Shown here piece after piece: positions 56,280 through 64,000 of a DNA stretch of 64,000 nucleotides (within the stretch, counting starts at the first letter, position 1; the number at the start of each line of letters is the position of its first letter). The notes under the pieces were generated by a model. The model had not been told where the DNA came from. It saw nothing but the letters and a program-made list of their open reading frames with translations, and did no database searches. The position numbers were made by a program, and so were the translations under genes. Source of the stretch: JAAZKI01 sp012799905 (GTDB lineage Bacteria > Verrucomicrobiota > Lentisphaeria > Oligosphaerales > Oligosphaeraceae); the NCBI GenBank assembly GCA_050949415.1, contig JBMNFR010000006.1, positions 186,001 to 250,000 of the forward strand, in the 5' to 3' direction.

Positions 56280-57257
56280 ATGACGTTCCCGCAGCCATCT
56301 GACGATACGCTGGCGCGCCTGGCCGTTCACAATCGTCGCTGGGGTGCCAGAATGGCGATTTGGCGGCGTTATGCGTCTCCGCCATGGTGGGGCCGGGGTT
56401 TAGTCATTTCGCCGCTTCTGCGGGCTTCCTATGAGGCTTATCTGCCGGCGGCATTGTTCTATGCCGACTTGCGCTGCCTGGGCAATTATTTTCTGCCGGC
56501 GCCATCATGGTTTCCGGCTTTGTTTTGCGTTTCTCACTATCACACGACGTCGTCGGTTGGCTTGTCAGCGCCAGCGTCGCTGCCTGATTTCTGGGCTGGG
56601 CTGCCCTCAGTTTTTTCTGGCCGAGTGACTTTTGCGGCGAATGAGCTTTTGGCTCTTTACTGCGCCCTGGCTGATTTGCCGTGTTTTGGCACAGACTCCA
56701 GTCGGTATCCGGCTCAACTGTCGCGCCTGGCGGACTGCTTCCGTCAATGGCCTCTTGGCGCTCAGCCATTGCGGCTGTTGGACATCGGTTGCGGGGTCGG
56801 CCTCAATACGCTGGAAATTGCGGCATTGGGAGTGGAGCGGCTTGGTTCCGATTTGAGCATATTGGGGGTGACATCAGAGCCGCTGGAGGTATGGATGGCA
56901 GAGCGTCGGCGCTTGCCGCACGATCCAGTCCGTGAACTCAGGCTGCGTCAATATCCCGCTGACCTGCCGGTTCGTTTCCGAGCCGAACGCTTTCAGGATT
57001 TGAGCGGTGAGGAGGCGTTTGACCTCATCGTCTGCAATGGCCTGGCAGGAGGGCGATTTCTGTGCGAACGCCAGGACATCGCTCTATTCCTGGAAAACTG
57101 CCGCCGATGTTTGCGTCCGGGCGGGACGATTTTTTTGGCGAATCACTTCCATGACGGCTGTCGACCAGCGTGCCAGCGCCTGCTCGCCGAAGCCGCCCAG
57201 CGCGGTTTCCAGGTCAACGGCGACTGGCAGGATGCGCGCCTGCAAAGAATGGCTTGA
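56280..57257 (+). CDS. Class I SAM-dependent methyltransferase
   Basis: 325 residues. The SAM-binding motif LLDIGCGVGLNTLEIA (about 166-181) is followed by a conserved acidic strand and FDLIVCNGLAGG; LRPGGTIFLANHFHDG ends the Rossmann core. The N-terminal 140 residues are rich in Trp and Phe and look like a separate domain. Target unknown. It may be the last gene of the envelope operon. Confidence 0.75.
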   Translation: MTFPQPSDDTLARLAVHNRRWGARMAIWRRYASPPWWGRGLVISPLLRASYEAYLPAALFYADLRCLGNYFLPAPSWFPALFCVSHYHTTSSVGLSAPASLPDFWAGLPSVFSGRVTFAANELLALYCALADLPCFGTDSSRYPAQLSRLADCFRQWPLGAQPLRLLDIGCGVGLNTLEIAALGVERLGSDLSILGVTSEPLEVWMAERRRLPHDPVRELRLRQYPADLPVRFRAERFQDLSGEEAFDLIVCNGLAGGRFLCERQDIALFLENCRRCLRPGGTIFLANHFHDGCRPACQRLLAEAAQRGFQVNGDWQDARLQRMA

Positions 57258-57289
57258 GTGGCGAGAGACTGAGGGTGCAGCAAAGCGGA

Positions 57290-57432
57290 GCCTGGGGTGG
57301 AGTTCCAGTGAACTGCCGAGCTGAGCGCCCAGGGTAAAGCATTTTAGTGGACAGTGGACAATGGACGGAAGTGGACGCTAATGGACACCAGTAGACGATG
57401 GACTGTGGACAGGAGTGGACGTTAGTGGAAAG
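57290..57432. repeat. Family B repeat, copy
   Basis: GAGCGCCCAGGGTAAAGCAT then AGTGGACAGTGGACAATGGAC and related units, running directly into the tandem array. Confidence 0.7.
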
Positions 57433-57812
57433 TGGACGTGGACGGACGTGGACAGGAGTGGACAGCGAGGCGAAGGCAGGCATCTTGAAGATTCACCAAG
57501 GCGCATCCTGGCGCCATGACTGGGAATGGACGTGGACGGACGTGGACAGGAGTGGACAGCGAGGCGAAGGCAGGCATCTTGAAGATTCACCAAGGCGCAT
57601 CCTGGCGCCATGACTGGGAATGGACGTGGACGGACGTGGACAGGAGTGGACAGCGAGGCGAAGGCAGGCATCTTGAAGATTCACCAAGGCGCATCCTGGC
57701 GCCATGACTGGAAAGTGGACGTGGACGGACGTGGACAGGAGTGGACAGCGAGGCGAAGACAGGCATCTTGAAGATTCACCAAGGCGCATCCTGGCGCCAT
57801 GACTGGGAATGG
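57433..57812. repeat. 94-bp tandem repeat, four copies
   Basis: CATCTTGAAGATTCACCAAG recurs at 57481, 57575, 57669 and 57764, giving periods of 94, 94 and 95 bp. Each unit also holds GGACGTGGAC and a GGCGC/GCGCC hairpin. The units are nearly identical. Confidence 0.92.
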
Positions 57813-57844
57813 AAAGTTCATACCTTGCGTGCCACCAAAATCCA

Positions 57845-57985
57845 ACTCAAGCACAAAATAACTATGATTCTTTCGAAAACCACTTGAAAAAGGGCGTGCA
57901 ACGGCCTATTTTTTTGCGGGTTCCAGAAATCAAGCCCCCCCACCCTAAGGGGGCCTCCATCCTATGGTCGCGCGCGAGGAAGTCG
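57845..57985. repeat. Family F repeat, copy 2
   Basis: Matches 36751-36897 (ACTCAAGCACAAAATAACTA, TTGAAAAAGGGCGTG, C-rich hairpin). It ends about 80 bp before the heparinase-like start. Confidence 0.75.
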
Positions 57986-58062
57986 CGGTCGGCGCTGTGA
58001 ATGAGCATGAGTCTGTAGGAAAAGACATTTCCGCTGGTCTCCAACCGGGAAAGAGGTACGCC

Positions 58063-60942
58063 ATGCACCGTAATTTTTTCTTTTACCTGCTTGTCACTAT
58101 TCTCCTTTCAGCGGCCGCTGCCTTGGCGGCGCCATCACCTGCTGTTCGGATTGCCTATGGCGATCCGACTGACATATCCGTTTGGCAGACCTTCCGCGAA
58201 CAGGTCGCGCATCCGGTTGGTCTGATCAAGCCAGCAGACCTTGAACGGGCCCGACGCAACATCGCCGCCTATCCCTGGGCAGCAAAATACGCCGAATCCG
58301 TCCGGAACAGCGCTGACCAAGCCCTCGCCAGGTTGGCCGCCCCTGACTTCCTCACCCGCATGGTCGAAGTCACCACCGCTGGCAGCACCAGCCCATGCCC
58401 AGCCTGCCGAGACAAGGGCCTGCGCTGGTTCCCCAACAATGCTTGGAAATGGGGCGTTGAAAACCCGGATCAAATCACCTGCCGTCAGTGCAACACCGTC
58501 TTCCCTAATCCGAACTATCCGGAAACCGTCGTGCTCACCAGCACCTGGGACCCGCGCCAAGTCTTCCGATTTGTCGAAGGGCCGACCTTCCACTGCTTCG
58601 GCTACCGGCACTGCCGGGCCAATCCGGCCGGCATCATCCGCGCCCGCAAGCTCGGCTATGTCATCGGCCTGGTAGAGCCGCTGTCCACCAGTTATGCGCT
58701 GCACGGGGATCCCGAGTACGCCGCCGGAGTCCGCGCCATTCTGCTCCGCCTGGCCGAGGTCGTTCCGACCTACCTGGTGCGAGCCGGTTATACCTACAAC
58801 GAATACGCTGACTGCGATCCGCGAGAGGCTGCCCGCAATATCTACAACTTGCCGAACGACGAATTGGTTGTACCCCCCAATGTGCCGGACCGCAAGCTCT
58901 GGACCGGCTACTGGTCAGCCAGTCGCTTTAATACAAACGGCATGGACGGCGGCATTGCCGTTAGACTGGCCAATGCCTACGATCTGACCTGCACCGCCCG
59001 CTATGCCGACGGTACGTCCGTCTATTCTGCCGAAGACCGCCTCCGCATTGAAAAGGACGTCCTCCTGGAAGCAGCCTACCTGGCTCTTGGCGACACCGTG
59101 ATCAACAACAAGTCGGTCGGCAATCGCGCTGGTGCAGCCATCGTCGGTCTGGTCACCGGCCATCCGCTCATGGTACGCTTCGGGCTGGACGGCTTTGTGA
59201 AGACCGTGGACGAATGGTTCCTGCCGGACGGCGGCACCTCGGAATCGGCGGCCTACGCCATGATGACCATGGGATGCATCGCGCCGTTCGCCTACGCCTT
59301 CCGCTCCTACACCGAGCCCAAGGGCTTCACGCCGCCCGACCAGGCGCCCCGCCTGGTCGACTTCAACGTCAGCCGCGACACCGAATACGGCGCTGCCTGG
59401 CAGGCTCTGATCTGGACCATGCAGGGCGATTTCCGCTTCCCACCCCTAGCAGACAGCTATGTCAGCACCGGCATTTCCGCCACCTACGCTGAATTAATCG
59501 CCCTCTGCTACCCGACTCCCGAGCATCTCGCCTTGGCTAAGGCCAGGTCCGGCGACAACCCGACCGGTGGAGCTGCGCGCTCAGCGCTCTTCTACCGCGA
59601 GCCAGCCGCCTCCGCAACTGACGACGCCACCCCAGCTCGACCTACGCTCCCTGATGTCGTATTCCCGTTCTTAGCCCAGGGATTACTCCGCCTGGGCGAA
59701 TTCGGCCAGGATGGCCTGGCTCTGCTGGACGCCTCCGACTGGGGCGGCCACCACCACCGCGATTCCCTCAATCTCTACCTCTGGAAAGACGGCCACGAAC
59801 TGCTGTCCGACCTCGGCTACCTCTGGGACCATCCGGACAAGAACATGACAGCGCGAACCTTGGCGCATAACCTCGTTTTGATTGATGGGAAAAATCAGAA
59901 GGTCAGGGGGCGCGGCGGCTCTTTCGCCTTTTTTGCGCTGTCGCCACGACTGAAGGCGATGCGCGCCTCCTCAACGGCATACAACGAGGCCACAGTTTAC
60001 GAACGAACCGTAGTTCAAGTCGACCACGGCGATTTGGGCGCGTACTGGCTCGACTTGTTCCGGGCCCAGGGCGGCGCACACCGCGATTACCTGTTCCACG
60101 GCCCCAGCCATGACTATGTCTTGGAGGGCGCTGTCTGCCCGCCGCCAGGCCAGGACAACCCCGCCGCCCCCCGTGACACCGGCGCCAACGAACCTTGGAA
60201 AGCCGTGTGGAAAATATCCGAGACCTACCGTTTCGCCGCCTATTCGCCCGGCCATCCAGACGAAACTCTCCTGATTGCGGACGAATGGGGCCAGCGCGAC
60301 AGCCGCAATGCCGACCGCGGCGTCACCCTGCCGTATTTCTTCCGCCGCCGCACCGGCGCGCAAGTCGACGCGTTTGTGCAAGTGTTTGCCGGCTTCGAGG
60401 AAGGCCGCGAACTAGTGCAATCCGTCAAGGTGACGATTCCGCGCGACCATGCTATCGCGGTTGAAATTACTCACGCCGGCGGCCGCGATATCGTGCTTTT
60501 TGGGGACGGCGACCGCCTGGAGCTGACTTCAGCGCCAGTTGTTTCCGATGGCATTCTCGCTGTAGTCGCCGGTCTGCCGGCGCAGGGGCAGCCGACGACG
60601 ACGCAGCCAGCTGCCTTGCTGCTAGGCGGCGCAGAACTGCAAGCGCCAGGAGTGGCATTGAACAATTCCCGCGCCGAATGGTCTGGGACAATCACGGCTC
60701 AGGCCTCGCAAGACGGCGACAGCTGGTTTGAACTGGCTGGAGACATCCTGCCAACGCCTGAGCAATTTTGCGGACAGGCCTTGATCGTCACCGGTGATGA
60801 CGCCATCAGCCGCGCCTATCCTGTTCTCCGTGCGGAAAGCGCGGGGCAGGGCACCCTGAAAGTCTACACGCGGCTGTCCTACCAGGGTTTTCAGGCGCGA
60901 CCGGCAACCACCTGGCGACTGTCCGCGCTTGCCGTCAAGTAG
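58063..60942 (+). CDS. Heparinase II/III-family polysaccharide lyase
   Basis: About 959 residues with a signal peptide (FFFYLLVTILLSAAAALAA). The N-terminal (alpha/alpha) toroid (about 70-500) includes two paired-cysteine sites (CPACRDKG, CRQC), unusual in the family. The heparinase II/III beta-sandwich has DWGGHHHRDSLNLYLW and ARTLAHNLVLIDGK, which carry the catalytic His and metal-binding region. It should cleave acidic polysaccharides in the periplasm or outside. ATG 58063 follows GGGAAAGAGG; a longer upstream frame would cross a repeat. Confidence 0.85.
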   Translation: MHRNFFFYLLVTILLSAAAALAAPSPAVRIAYGDPTDISVWQTFREQVAHPVGLIKPADLERARRNIAAYPWAAKYAESVRNSADQALARLAAPDFLTRMVEVTTAGSTSPCPACRDKGLRWFPNNAWKWGVENPDQITCRQCNTVFPNPNYPETVVLTSTWDPRQVFRFVEGPTFHCFGYRHCRANPAGIIRARKLGYVIGLVEPLSTSYALHGDPEYAAGVRAILLRLAEVVPTYLVRAGYTYNEYADCDPREAARNIYNLPNDELVVPPNVPDRKLWTGYWSASRFNTNGMDGGIAVRLANAYDLTCTARYADGTSVYSAEDRLRIEKDVLLEAAYLALGDTVINNKSVGNRAGAAIVGLVTGHPLMVRFGLDGFVKTVDEWFLPDGGTSESAAYAMMTMGCIAPFAYAFRSYTEPKGFTPPDQAPRLVDFNVSRDTEYGAAWQALIWTMQGDFRFPPLADSYVSTGISATYAELIALCYPTPEHLALAKARSGDNPTGGAARSALFYREPAASATDDATPARPTLPDVVFPFLAQGLLRLGEFGQDGLALLDASDWGGHHHRDSLNLYLWKDGHELLSDLGYLWDHPDKNMTARTLAHNLVLIDGKNQKVRGRGGSFAFFALSPRLKAMRASSTAYNEATVYERTVVQVDHGDLGAYWLDLFRAQGGAHRDYLFHGPSHDYVLEGAVCPPPGQDNPAAPRDTGANEPWKAVWKISETYRFAAYSPGHPDETLLIADEWGQRDSRNADRGVTLPYFFRRRTGAQVDAFVQVFAGFEEGRELVQSVKVTIPRDHAIAVEITHAGGRDIVLFGDGDRLELTSAPVVSDGILAVVAGLPAQGQPTTTQPAALLLGGAELQAPGVALNNSRAEWSGTITAQASQDGDSWFELAGDILPTPEQFCGQALIVTGDDAISRAYPVLRAESAGQGTLKVYTRLSYQGFQARPATTWRLSALAVK

Positions 60943-60962
60943 AGCCATAAACCTAAACAAAG

Positions 60963-61190
60963 CCCCTCGCCCCTCGCCCCTCGTCTCGCCCCTCGCCCCT
61001 CGCCCCTAGTCTCGCCCCTCGCCCCTCGCCCCTCGTCTCGCCCCTCGCCCCTCGCCCCTCGCCCCTAGTCTCGCCCCTCGCCCCTCGCCCCTAGTCTCGC
61101 CCCTCGCCCCTCGCCCCTCGCCCCTCGCCCCTCGCCCCTCGCCCCTCGCCCCTCGCCCCTCGCCCCTCGCCCCTCGCCCCTCGCCCCTAA
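60963..61190. repeat. GCCCCTC heptamer array
   Basis: Over 25 heptamers, interrupted by TAGTC or TCGTC in the first half and perfect in the last 100 bp. The minus strand has regular GGGG runs separated by CGA. Ends 12 bp before the next start codon. Confidence 0.92.
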
Positions 61191-61202
61191 AGGACTTTTG
61201 CC

Positions 61203-62003
61203 ATGCATCTTTTTTTTCTCGGTACTGGCGCGGCTGATTGGCCTGATCCCGGCGTCAGCGTCAAGAACGGTCGCCGTTTTGCGTCGCTGTTGCTTGATCA
61301 GCACATTCTCGTGGATTGCGGCCCGATGACCTTAGGCGCTATCGAAGAGTTCCGGGTTGACGTCAACCAGCTGACCGACATCATCATCGGTCATCCGCAC
61401 GGCGATCATTTTGATTTTCGAACCGTGTGCGAGCTGGCTCGACGTCGGCAGCGGCAGCTGGCGCCGCTGCGCCTGCACATTAACGCGGTTGCAACGGCCC
61501 GTGCGGCGCCGCCGCCGGAGCTGCTGGGCCGTCTTGTCACCGTGCCCTATTCGCCGGGCGAGACGCTGACTTGCCCTGGCCTCACGGCACAGGCCTTGGC
61601 CGCGAATCATAATTGCGATTACGGTGAAAAAGCGGCGCATCTGCTCTTCACCAACGCTGCCGGGGAAACGCTGTTCTATGCTTTGGACGGCGCTTGGCTG
61701 CCTACTTCCACCTGGGGGTTTCTGCGCCGTCGACCCGAGCCGCTGACAGCCATCATCTGGGACCTCACCTGCGGCGACAGCGACGATTGGCGGGTTTGCG
61801 AGCACTGCAATTTGGCCATGGTCAAGGCCATGACCAGGGTGTTGCGCGCCCATTCCAAAGCCATCGGCCCGGAAACCACCCTGTTCTGCTCGCATCTGGC
61901 TCGCGTCCTCTGTCCCGAACACGCCTTTTTCGCTCCGCAACTGGCCAGCCAGGGTTATGTCCTTGCCTACGACGGCATGGCCATCACGGTCAGCCGTCCC
62001 TGA
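61203..62003 (+). CDS. PhnP-like MBL-fold phosphodiesterase
   Basis: 266 residues. It begins HLFFLGTGAADWPDPG and carries the metal motif IGHPHGDHFD (about 62-71); a later FCSHLARVL gives another His. Such proteins cleave phosphodiesters or cyclic phosphates. It lies alone between the heptamer array and a convergent glycoside hydrolase gene. Confidence 0.82.
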   Translation: MHLFFLGTGAADWPDPGVSVKNGRRFASLLLDQHILVDCGPMTLGAIEEFRVDVNQLTDIIIGHPHGDHFDFRTVCELARRRQRQLAPLRLHINAVATARAAPPPELLGRLVTVPYSPGETLTCPGLTAQALAANHNCDYGEKAAHLLFTNAAGETLFYALDGAWLPTSTWGFLRRRPEPLTAIIWDLTCGDSDDWRVCEHCNLAMVKAMTRVLRAHSKAIGPETTLFCSHLARVLCPEHAFFAPQLASQGYVLAYDGMAITVSRP

Positions 62004-62035
62004 CCCGCGCAAAGGCGTATTTGTGCCGAAAAAAC

Positions 62036-62073
62036 AGCTGCGCGTCCCAGCGATGCGGGGCGCGCAGCTTTGC
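62036..62073. terminator. Bidirectional terminator
   Basis: AGCTGCGCG (62036-62044) pairs with CGCGCAGCT (62061-62069), followed by TTGCTTTT on the plus strand and AAAA-flanked on the other side. Lies between convergent genes. Confidence 0.6.
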
Positions 62074-62100
62074 TTTTGGCGTTTTGCCGTCGGTTCGGAT

Positions 62101-64000
62101 TTACTTCAGCCGGAGCATAGTCACTTCCAGCGGTTCAAGTTCGAGCGTAATCGTCGTGTCAGCGATTTTCGGCGGTTTTCCGCCCAGTTCCTGACCGAGG
62201 CAGGTAACGGCTTTCGGCGCGGTGAAAGTCACAGTGGCGCTTTTCTCGTTATTGGCGTTTACGGCCAGGAGCCAGGTCTCGCCGTCTTTTCCGAACAGGC
62301 GGACGCCGATATCGTCGGGCGTTTCTGGCGCGGGTGTGATGGCCAAGGGCGTTTCAATGCCCAGGAGGACTTGGTCGAGGCGCTTGACATCAGCGGCCAC
62401 GGCTTTCACTTCGGCCCAGCGCACATCAAAGGGGTCGCGGCGCAAGGCTCGGCCGCCGTCCTTGATCAGCTTGTCCATGCGGTGCAGGTCTGTCCAGGAA
62501 TAATAGACCAGCCCGGTGGCGCCGCCAGCAATGCACATCCAGGTCATAGCCTTCAATTCTGTAGCTGTCGGCGCCCGGCAGGCGAGGACTTCTTCGTCGG
62601 TCTTGCCATAGCCTTTCCAGTAGGAGGCCCAGTTGAAGGCCTGGGGAACCATCCAATTGGGGAAGCAGCTGAATGCCCCTTTCGTCGTCTTGCGGGCCCA
62701 ATCCAGGGCGTGTGAGGGTGGGCGAGTGGGGATGGGATAGGGGTCCGTGCCGATGACGTCGAAACTGGGGATATAATCGCGGATTTTGTTGATTTGGTAC
62801 AGCACCACCCACGTCGGCCGACCGGGGTCAAGCTGTTCCATCTGGTCGCGCCGCGCACTCAATTCATCGATCATCTTCAAAGGCAGTTCGTCATTGATAT
62901 ACCAGGCGATGATGGCCGGATGGTCCTTGAAAGCCTGAACCACCGATGCAGTTCTGGCTGATGCTTCCTCCGGGGTCTTCAGTTTAGCGCGGCCGCTGTA
63001 GAAATCTTTTACGCTGTAGAGTACCTTGATGCCGGCTGCTTCGGTTTTGTCCAGAGTTTCGCGCTTGAGCTGATGATACGGCATCAGGCAGTTGAACGGG
63101 CTGTTGCGATAGATTTCCAAGTCGCTATCGCTTATCCCGCCAAAATACATGCCCAGGGGGAAGAATGGCTTTCCATCCACGATCAGGCGTCGATGGCTGT
63201 CAATATAGGACTTCCAAGCGGGCAGGGCGGTGACTCGGTGAATCGTGAGCTGCTTTGATTCGGTTTTGCCGTTGCCGGGGTTAAGCGCATCCAGCCGGAT
63301 TACGTAGTCGCCCGGCGCCAAATCAGCGGTTGGAACCACGAAGCTGATCGACGTCTCATCCGGGCCGCCCATCGGTTTGAATGATTGCAATTCCTTGCCG
63401 TCAGTCGTCAGCAGTTTAAGGGAGATGCCGGGCAGGTTCTCGGGCCGGACATCGCCTTGAGGGGTGACAGCGGCAAATACGGTCATCGGCTCGCCGGTAG
63501 TGTAGTGGCGGTAGCAGTCAGTCGTCAACACTCCCAGGAACGGCGGGATGTACTCATAGAGGAAGACATCGTCAAACCAGGCGTCGCCCGTGCTGCCTTG
63601 CCGGCAGTAGCAGGTGATGTCAAAGCGAACGGCTTCGTCTGGGATATGGCGCACATGGTCTTCCACCAGCAGCCATTCGCTATTGGTGTCCTTGACGCCG
63701 CCGGGATAGACGCCGCCCAGGAATTTGTTGTCCTTGCCCCACCATTGCACGCAAATGGTCGGGCCAGCACCCTTCATGCCGGATGATTTCACCCAGACGC
63801 CGAAATGATAGAATTTTTTCTTGTCGAGCTTGATGTTTTGGCCGCACAGCACGTATGGCTTTGGCTCTTTGTGCGAGAAATGGAGGCTGGCCTTGCCGGT
63901 TTTGGCGGTTTCGGTGCTGACCGTGTAATAGGGCGCTTGGCCGCCCCAGCCGAGAGCGCGGCCATCAGCGCCGATTTCCTCGAAGCCGGGATTGCGAACC
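62101..64000 (-). CDS. Glycoside-hydrolase-like protein (partial)
   Basis: Runs off the window; at least 632 residues seen. Reading continues upstream of the GTG at 63852 as NPGFEEIGADGRALGWGGQA, typical of a carbohydrate-binding beta-sandwich. After a second sandwich, VDGKPFFPLGMYFGG starts a (beta/alpha)8 barrel with AWYINDELP, where the Glu is the likely acid/base, and GLVYYSW near its end. It resembles GH2-type barrels but the clan could not be fixed. Convergent with the PhnP-like gene. Confidence 0.75.
   Translation of the reverse strand, partial: VRNPGFEEIGADGRALGWGGQAPYYTVSTETAKTGKASLHFSHKEPKPYVLCGQNIKLDKKKFYHFGVWVKSSGMKGAGPTICVQWWGKDNKFLGGVYPGGVKDTNSEWLLVEDHVRHIPDEAVRFDITCYCRQGSTGDAWFDDVFLYEYIPPFLGVLTTDCYRHYTTGEPMTVFAAVTPQGDVRPENLPGISLKLLTTDGKELQSFKPMGGPDETSISFVVPTADLAPGDYVIRLDALNPGNGKTESKQLTIHRVTALPAWKSYIDSHRRLIVDGKPFFPLGMYFGGISDSDLEIYRNSPFNCLMPYHQLKRETLDKTEAAGIKVLYSVKDFYSGRAKLKTPEEASARTASVVQAFKDHPAIIAWYINDELPLKMIDELSARRDQMEQLDPGRPTWVVLYQINKIRDYIPSFDVIGTDPYPIPTRPPSHALDWARKTTKGAFSCFPNWMVPQAFNWASYWKGYGKTDEEVLACRAPTATELKAMTWMCIAGGATGLVYYSWTDLHRMDKLIKDGGRALRRDPFDVRWAEVKAVAADVKRLDQVLLGIETPLAITPAPETPDDIGVRLFGKDGETWLLAVNANNEKSATVTFTAPKAVTCLGQELGGKPPKIADTTITLELEPLEVTMLRLK

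Noticed and set aside
57433..57812. CRISPR array
   Set aside because: The whole 94-bp unit is repeated with no unique spacers, and no cas genes are present.

Overview
The window looks like chromosomal DNA of an anaerobic, fermentative, Gram-negative bacterium of the PVC group, most likely Lentisphaerota. This is inferred from gene content, not from a marker gene. Supporting features are a prepilin-type protein with the N-terminal motif and C-terminal FVDGH motif common in that group, YXWGXW and right-handed beta-helix secreted proteins, two large OPT-like membrane proteins, polysaccharide-degrading enzymes, a CesT-like type III secretion chaperone, and two electron-bifurcating [FeFe]-hydrogenases beside a Rex redox repressor. 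Intergenic DNA is unusually long and full of dispersed and heptameric repeats.

Layout. 0.1-1.75 kb: SEC-C/TPR protein. 2.2-2.9 kb: Rex. 3.2-11.1 kb (minus): hydrogenase operon 1, comprising a thioredoxin-like 2Fe-2S protein, a HydS-type sensory hydrogenase, a SpoIIE/PP2C phosphatase and HydC-HydB-HydA. 12-14.2 kb: acyltransferase-like protein plus a metallo-beta-lactamase-fold enzyme. 14.7-18.8 kb (minus): beta-helix and YXWGXW exported proteins. 19.2-23.3 kb (minus): hydrogenase operon 2. 23.7 kb: tRNA-His. 24-24.7 kb: frameshifted pseudopilin. 25.3-31.4 kb: ceramidase-like enzyme, an unknown two-gene operon and a second beta-helix protein. 31.9-34.3 kb: a group II intron inserted into a MITE-like repeat. 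34.4-36.2 kb: TetR regulator and glycerate kinase. 37-42.3 kb: CesT-like chaperone, then an opposed five-gene cluster (winged-helix protein, FtsZ/tubulin-superfamily GTPase, Ser/Thr kinase, CpXC protein, SUI1/eIF1-like protein) with decamer iterons upstream. 43.1-57.3 kb: an envelope operon with two ABC ATPases, a PqqD-like protein, a 1650-residue permease fused to a degenerate M28-like domain, two OPT-like proteins, a compact FtsX permease, a lipoprotein and a methyltransferase. 58-64 kb: heparinase II/III-like enzyme, a PhnP-like hydrolase and a glycoside-hydrolase-like protein running off the window.

How it fits together. The two HydABC sets should oxidise NADH plus reduced ferredoxin with H2 release, or the reverse. 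The HydS/phosphatase module and Rex are plausible sensors of H2/redox and NADH/NAD+. The secreted enzymes imply growth on complex or sulfated glycans. The strongest candidate for an undescribed system is the 37.7-42.2 kb operon. Its first two genes are arranged like a type III (TubZ/TubR) segregation module and are followed by a kinase and a translation-factor-like protein. The 43-57 kb envelope operon is the second candidate.
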